The notes below the pieces were generated by a model that ran no database searches, had not been told where the DNA came from, and saw only the letters and a program-made list of their open reading frames with translations. A stretch of 64,000 bases of DNA, from NCBI GenBank assembly GCA_947628535.1, contig CANRAF010000003.1, positions 1 to 64,000 on the forward strand, given 5' to 3'. Source of the DNA: an uncultured Bacilli bacterium. Lineage in GTDB: Bacteria; Bacillota_I; Bacilli_A; RF39; UBA660. The position numbers and the translations under genes were made by a program. Shown here piece after piece: positions 58,923 through 64,000 of the stretch (its first letter is position 1; each line of letters starts with the position of its first letter).

Positions 58923-59768
58923 ATGATGCTTGATATAGAAGTAAACAAGTATTTATTAATATGGCATTTACTTTATGAATCATCTGTTAGTGATGAGGTA
59001 AATAAGCTTAAACAAAAAATATGGAAAAATCATAAAAAGGAATATTCTCTAGTGCATAAAGATAAAAGAGAAATTTTAATGTGTTTAGATGATTATATAC
59101 CTAATGATGATCTTATTTATAATTTAGTAGAAGTAAGTCCAGTTTATAAAAAAATAAAATTAGATACTAATAGATACCGAAATAGTATTTTAGAGATATG
59201 GGATAAAAATAGAAAAAAATATTGTAAAGAACTTAATTCAATATTAAAGTTTGACTTTAAAGATAAATATAAAATATGCGTGGTTCATCCATTTTTAGAT
59301 GTTGTTGAAACAGATTTTGAGTCAAACATTATAACTATTGGAAAGAGAATTATTACTCGTGATAAAGATAATTTTTTAACGTATTTAGTATATAAAATTG
59401 TAAAAAATGAAATATCTCGTCTTAAGACAGATGAAAAAGATATTTTAGATGTTGTAGTAGAACTTGCAATAACTAATGAACTTTATACAAGAGTTACTAA
59501 AGAATCTAAATATAAAGTAGGTAAAAAAGATTTAAGGGAGTTAAAAGAAAAAATCTATCCTTACTGGCTTATGTATCTTGGAGTATCTCCTGATGATTTT
59601 GATAAATATATGATTAGAGATAATATCTTTTTTGATAAAAGCAAATATAAATATGAAAAATTACTTAGAACAGTTGATATTTATTCTTTTATCGCATTTT
59701 TAGTTAAGAATAAAAGGGTTATATTTAAAACAAAACTAGTACCAGTAGAGAGTATTGAAGTTTTATAA
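58923..59768 (+). CDS. Hypothetical protein upstream of polC
   Basis: ~280 aa soluble ORF with GGTGAT SD; no family recognised. Confidence 0.65.
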   Translation: MMLDIEVNKYLLIWHLLYESSVSDEVNKLKQKIWKNHKKEYSLVHKDKREILMCLDDYIPNDDLIYNLVEVSPVYKKIKLDTNRYRNSILEIWDKNRKKYCKELNSILKFDFKDKYKICVVHPFLDVVETDFESNIITIGKRIITRDKDNFLTYLVYKIVKNEISRLKTDEKDILDVVVELAITNELYTRVTKESKYKVGKKDLRELKEKIYPYWLMYLGVSPDDFDKYMIRDNIFFDKSKYKYEKLLRTVDIYSFIAFLVKNKRVIFKTKLVPVESIEVL

Positions 59769-59780
59769 CAAGGAGGAAAA

Positions 59781-62700
59781 ATGGAAGCAAGGATTGAAAA
59801 GTTACTAAAAAAAATAAATTACCCAGATGAGTATTTCTCTTGCTTTAATAATGCTTTACTTGAGAAAATTATCGTAATAGAGGATAAGAATACTTGGAAT
59901 ATATATATTAAAAACGATACTAATTTCAAATACGAAGCTATTAGTACTTTTTTAAAGTGCCTTGAAGATTTTACTTTAAATAAATATACTTATAATATAG
60001 TAGTAAAAACAGAAAAAGAGGATTTAGAACTTTTTCCTGAATATTTTAAACAAATACTTATTTTAATAAATAATAATAGTCTATTTTTAGATATGTTTTC
60101 TGATAGATTAATTAGAGAAAATAATGATTTTTATATTGAAATATATAATAAAGCAGAAGAGCTAACTTTAAATAAAAAACTTGATTGTATAAAAACTCGC
60201 TTTAAAAACTTTGGTTTTAAAACTATGCCTAGTATTCGTTATAATATGGGAAAGGGAAGTTTTATAAAAGAAGAGATTAAAGATCTTAAAAAGATTGATG
60301 AAAGTAAATTTGAAGCTATAAAAAGTTCTAAAGAAAAGGTATCCCCTAAAAAAGATAATAAAAAAGGTTTTACTAAAGGATATGAAAGAAGTAATAGTAA
60401 AGGCTTTTTAGGAGAAGTTACAGGTAAAATTACACCTCTTAGTGATATAAGTTATGAAATTGATAATATTTGTATAGAAGCTAAAATTTTTGGAGTAGTA
60501 CCTTCTACAAAAAAAGATTTTTATTCACTTACTTTAAAAGTTACTGATTATACTACCAGTATGTATGTAAGACTTTTTGGTAGAAGTGAAGAAGAGTATG
60601 AAGAGATGCTTAGTAAATTTAAAGAGGGTATGTGGATTAGGGTTTCTGGTTATGTTAGAAATAATAGTTTTTATAATGATTTTGTAATAAGTGCGAGAAA
60701 AACTCAAATTATTGAAAAAGAAGAAAACATAGAAATGGATGAGGAAGAAGAAAAGAGAGTAGAACTTCATACTCATACAACAATGAGTCAGATGGATGGG
60801 GTAGTATCAGTATCTGATCTTATTAATAGAGCTATTAAATGGGGACATAAAGCAATTGCAATTACAGATCATAATGCTATTCAAACCTTTCCTGTAGCCT
60901 CTAAATTCAAAAAAGATATAAAAGTTTTATTTGGTGTTGAACTTGCTATGATAGATGATGATCTTGATTTAGTACTTAGAGAGGATGAGTCTAATCTTCT
61001 TGATAATACTTATGTAGTATTTGACTTTGAAACTACTGGATTTAATGCTGGTGGAGGAGACTCTATTATTGAAGTTGGGGCTGTAAAGATTAAAAATGGA
61101 GAAATAATTGATACATTTGACAGATTAATAAATCCTGGGAAACCTCTTGAAGAACATATTGTAAAACTTACTCATATAACTGATGATATGCTTAAAGATT
61201 GTCCAAGTGAAGAAGAAGTTATAAAAGAATTTATCGATTGGTATGGTGATCTTCCAATGGTTGCTCATAATGCTAAATTTGATTCTTCATTTTTAGAGAT
61301 GGCTTATCAAAAATATAACCTTGGAGAGTATGATAATATGCTTATTGATACTTTACAACTTTCAAGAGCTTTAGATACTGAATTTTCAAGACATTCTTTA
61401 TCAGCACTTGTTAAAAGATATGATATTGAATTTGATGAAGAAGGTCATCATAGAGCAGATTATGATGCTTTAGCAACTGCTAAAATATTTCATAAAATGC
61501 TTCTTAAACTAAAATCAAGGAAAATAGAAAAAGCAAGTGAGATAAGTTTATTAGTAAGTAAAAATGATATTCATAAATTTGGGGAATTATATCATATAAA
61601 TATTTTAGTTAAAAATAAAACTGGTCTTAAGAATTTGTTTAAACTTGTAAGTTATGCTAATACAAAATATTTATATAAAACCCCGCGAATAATTCGTAGT
61701 GAAGTAGAAAAACATCGTGAAGGACTTTTAATTGGAAGTTGCTGTAGTAATGGTGAAATATTTAAACAAGCTCGTAGTAAAAGTGAAGAAGAGTTAAGTG
61801 ATTTAATGAATTTTTATGATTTTATAGAAGTTCAACCTCCTGAAGTTTATTCTTATTTAGTTGATTTGTCTGACTTTAAAAATATGGATGAAGTAAAAGA
61901 TAATATTTCTAAAATTATAAAAGTTGCTGATGATAAGAGAAAAATAGTTGTAGCAACAGGAGATGTTCATCACTTAACAAGAGATGATAAAATCTATAGA
62001 GAAATAATTGTAAATCAAAAAGTTCCTGGAGGAGGAATGCATCCACTTAATAGAAAAGATATAAAAAATATTCCTTCAATGCACTTTAGAACTACTAAAG
62101 AAATGATTTCAGATTTTTCTTATTTAGGAGATGAAACTGCTAAAAAGATAGTAGTTACTAATACTAATAAGATAGCGGATTTAATTGAAGAATTTGAAAT
62201 TATTCCTGATACTAAGGGAATACCATTTTCTCCAAAATTTAAAGATAGTGATAAAACTATTAGAAAGATTTGTTATGATAAAGCAACTTCTATATATGGA
62301 GAAAAACTTCCTAAAATTGTAGAAGAGAGATTGGAGTCAGAGTTAACTGGTATTATAAATGGTGGTTTTGATTCAATTTACTTAATATCTCAAAAACTAG
62401 TTGAAAAAAGTAATAAAGATGGTTATGTTGTAGGATCACGTGGTTCGGTTGGTTCATCTTTTGTTGCGACAATGCTTGGAATTTCAGAGGTTAATCCTCT
62501 CCCAGCCCATTATGTTTGTCCTAAATGTAAAAAATCTATCTTTGAATATGAAGATGGAACTTTATTTGGCAAAGATTATCCAAGTGGATATGACCTTCCT
62601 GATAGAAAATGTGAGTGTGGAGAGATGATGAGAAAAGATGGCCAAGATATGCCATTTGCTACTTTCTTAGGATTTAATGCAGATAAAGTACCTGATATTG

Positions 62701-64000
62701 ATCTTAACTTTTCTGGAGATTATCAAGCAAGGGCTCATGATTATACAAAAGTTTTATTTGGAGAAGACCATGTATTTAGGGCTGGTACAATTGGTACAGT
62801 TGCTGATAAAACAGCTTTTGGTTTTGTAAAAGGTTATTATGAAGATAGAGGGATTGAAGGAGTTAGACCTTTAGAAATAGAACGTTTAGCAATTGGAGTT
62901 ACAGGCGTTAAAAGAACAACTGGACAGCATCCTGGGGGAATAGTAGTAGTTCCTGATTATAAAGAAATTTTTGATTTTACCCCTTATCAGTATCCGGCAG
63001 ATGATGCTTCTGCTGAATGGGCAACTACACATTTTAATTATCATGATATTGAAGATTGTCTTTTAAAACTTGATATACTTGGGCACGATAATCCAACAAT
63101 ATTTAAAATGCTTTATGATCTTACTGGAATAGACCCTCAAACAGTACCAATGGATGATAAAGAAGTTATGAGTCTTTTTACCTCTACAAAAGCTCTTGGA
63201 GTAACTCCAGAACAGATAGATTGTGAAGTAGGATGTGTTGGGCTTCCAGAGTTTACTCGCTTTGTTATAGGGATAGTTTTAGAGACCAAACCTAAAACTT
63301 TTGCTGAACTTGTTAAAATTTCTGGACTTTCTCATGGTACTGATGTTTGGAATGGTAATGCTCAGGAACTTGTTAGAAATAATATTTGTCCATTTAAAGA
63401 AACAATTGGTTGTCGTGATGATATTATGGTTTATTTAAGTAATCATGGAATAAAACCAATTGATGCGTTTAAAATAATGGAACTTGTCCGTAAAGGAAAA
63501 CAAAAGAAAATGAAAGATAAGTGGGATGAGTATAAAAAACTTTTAAGGGATGCTAAAATTCCTGAATGGTATATAGAATCATGTGATAAGATTAAATACA
63601 TGTTCCCTAAGGCTCATGCTACAGCTTATATTTCTGCTGCTTGGAGAATTGCTTGGTATAAAATAAATAGACCAATTGAATATTATGCTACGTTTTTCTC
63701 TATAAAAAGTTTTGCTTTTGATCTTGAAGCTATGGAACTTGGATATGATAAAATTAAAGAGAGACTTAATGAACTTAAACTTAAAAAATTTGGACTTACT
63801 GTAAAAGAACAAGATTTGATATCAACTTTAGAAGTTGCTCTTGAAATGACTGCACGTGGGTTTAAATTTGGTAGTGTAGATTTAGAAAAAAGTCACTCTA
63901 AAAACTTTATTATAGAAGGTGATACTTTAATTCCACCTTTTAGAGCAATTGATGGGCTTGGAGATGCAGTTGCAAATAATATAATAGTAGAAAGAGATAA
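59781..64000 (+). CDS. polC: DNA polymerase III PolC-type (incomplete, continues beyond the window)
   Basis: RBS AAGGAGG; open frame to the window end; PHP VELHTHTTMSQMDGV, DEDDh exonuclease VVFDFETTGF, zinc finger CPKCKKS...CECG, polymerase core. Confidence 0.97.
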   Translation, partial: MEARIEKLLKKINYPDEYFSCFNNALLEKIIVIEDKNTWNIYIKNDTNFKYEAISTFLKCLEDFTLNKYTYNIVVKTEKEDLELFPEYFKQILILINNNSLFLDMFSDRLIRENNDFYIEIYNKAEELTLNKKLDCIKTRFKNFGFKTMPSIRYNMGKGSFIKEEIKDLKKIDESKFEAIKSSKEKVSPKKDNKKGFTKGYERSNSKGFLGEVTGKITPLSDISYEIDNICIEAKIFGVVPSTKKDFYSLTLKVTDYTTSMYVRLFGRSEEEYEEMLSKFKEGMWIRVSGYVRNNSFYNDFVISARKTQIIEKEENIEMDEEEEKRVELHTHTTMSQMDGVVSVSDLINRAIKWGHKAIAITDHNAIQTFPVASKFKKDIKVLFGVELAMIDDDLDLVLREDESNLLDNTYVVFDFETTGFNAGGGDSIIEVGAVKIKNGEIIDTFDRLINPGKPLEEHIVKLTHITDDMLKDCPSEEEVIKEFIDWYGDLPMVAHNAKFDSSFLEMAYQKYNLGEYDNMLIDTLQLSRALDTEFSRHSLSALVKRYDIEFDEEGHHRADYDALATAKIFHKMLLKLKSRKIEKASEISLLVSKNDIHKFGELYHINILVKNKTGLKNLFKLVSYANTKYLYKTPRIIRSEVEKHREGLLIGSCCSNGEIFKQARSKSEEELSDLMNFYDFIEVQPPEVYSYLVDLSDFKNMDEVKDNISKIIKVADDKRKIVVATGDVHHLTRDDKIYREIIVNQKVPGGGMHPLNRKDIKNIPSMHFRTTKEMISDFSYLGDETAKKIVVTNTNKIADLIEEFEIIPDTKGIPFSPKFKDSDKTIRKICYDKATSIYGEKLPKIVEERLESELTGIINGGFDSIYLISQKLVEKSNKDGYVVGSRGSVGSSFVATMLGISEVNPLPAHYVCPKCKKSIFEYEDGTLFGKDYPSGYDLPDRKCECGEMMRKDGQDMPFATFLGFNADKVPDIDLNFSGDYQARAHDYTKVLFGEDHVFRAGTIGTVADKTAFGFVKGYYEDRGIEGVRPLEIERLAIGVTGVKRTTGQHPGGIVVVPDYKEIFDFTPYQYPADDASAEWATTHFNYHDIEDCLLKLDILGHDNPTIFKMLYDLTGIDPQTVPMDDKEVMSLFTSTKALGVTPEQIDCEVGCVGLPEFTRFVIGIVLETKPKTFAELVKISGLSHGTDVWNGNAQELVRNNICPFKETIGCRDDIMVYLSNHGIKPIDAFKIMELVRKGKQKKMKDKWDEYKKLLRDAKIPEWYIESCDKIKYMFPKAHATAYISAAWRIAWYKINRPIEYYATFFSIKSFAFDLEAMELGYDKIKERLNELKLKKFGLTVKEQDLISTLEVALEMTARGFKFGSVDLEKSHSKNFIIEGDTLIPPFRAIDGLGDAVANNIIVERD

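Noticed and set aside
62440-62628. 62-aa plus-strand ORF inside polC
   Set aside because: Out of frame within the clearly coding polC frame
1-64000. CRISPR array, prophage, IS element, integron or rRNA operon
   Set aside because: No regular spaced repeats, transposase/integrase/phage structural genes or rRNA sequence seen
1-64000. Mycoplasma-type genetic code (TGA = Trp)
   Set aside because: Several genes end at TGA with correct overlaps (mreC at 5923, ftsY at 22085), so the standard bacterial code is used

Overview
This 64 kb window is a very AT-rich, standard-code (TGA is used as a stop) chromosomal core segment from a low-GC Bacilli/Erysipelotrichia/RF39-like Firmicute that carries sporulation genes. 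Almost all genes are on the + strand. Recognisable blocks, in order: T-box-pheST; a spoIIB-like/radC/mreCD/spoIVFA/spoIVFB block; a cadherin-like surface protein with a cytosolic zinc ribbon; rplS-lepB; a PBP; rpmG-efp-spoIIIAH; gerE-gerM; two tRNAs; ftsY-ylxM; spoIVA; ftsA-ftsZ; tRNA-Arg; rpoZ-recX; a tandem PII-like/DUF1538 pair; a pyrimidine-nucleoside phosphorylase; a natural fusion of the YtqA (MnmL) radical-SAM and YtqB (MnmM) methyltransferase domains; leuS; folD; tRNA-Ser; a BceRS-BceAB-type module; a LysM amidase; a CIRCE-controlled hsp20; feoAB; a TasA/camelysin-like protein; and polC, which runs off the window. I see no CRISPR array, prophage, IS element or rRNA. The best leads are the MnmL-MnmM fusion, the two BceR-type boxes, the XRE-HTH/unknown pair with a perfect operator-like palindrome, the spoIIIA locus reduced to spoIIIAH, the spoIVFB start-codon anomaly, and the cadherin-like/zinc-ribbon membrane protein. 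All calls come from reading the sequence. No database search was run, and coordinates may be off by a base or so in places.
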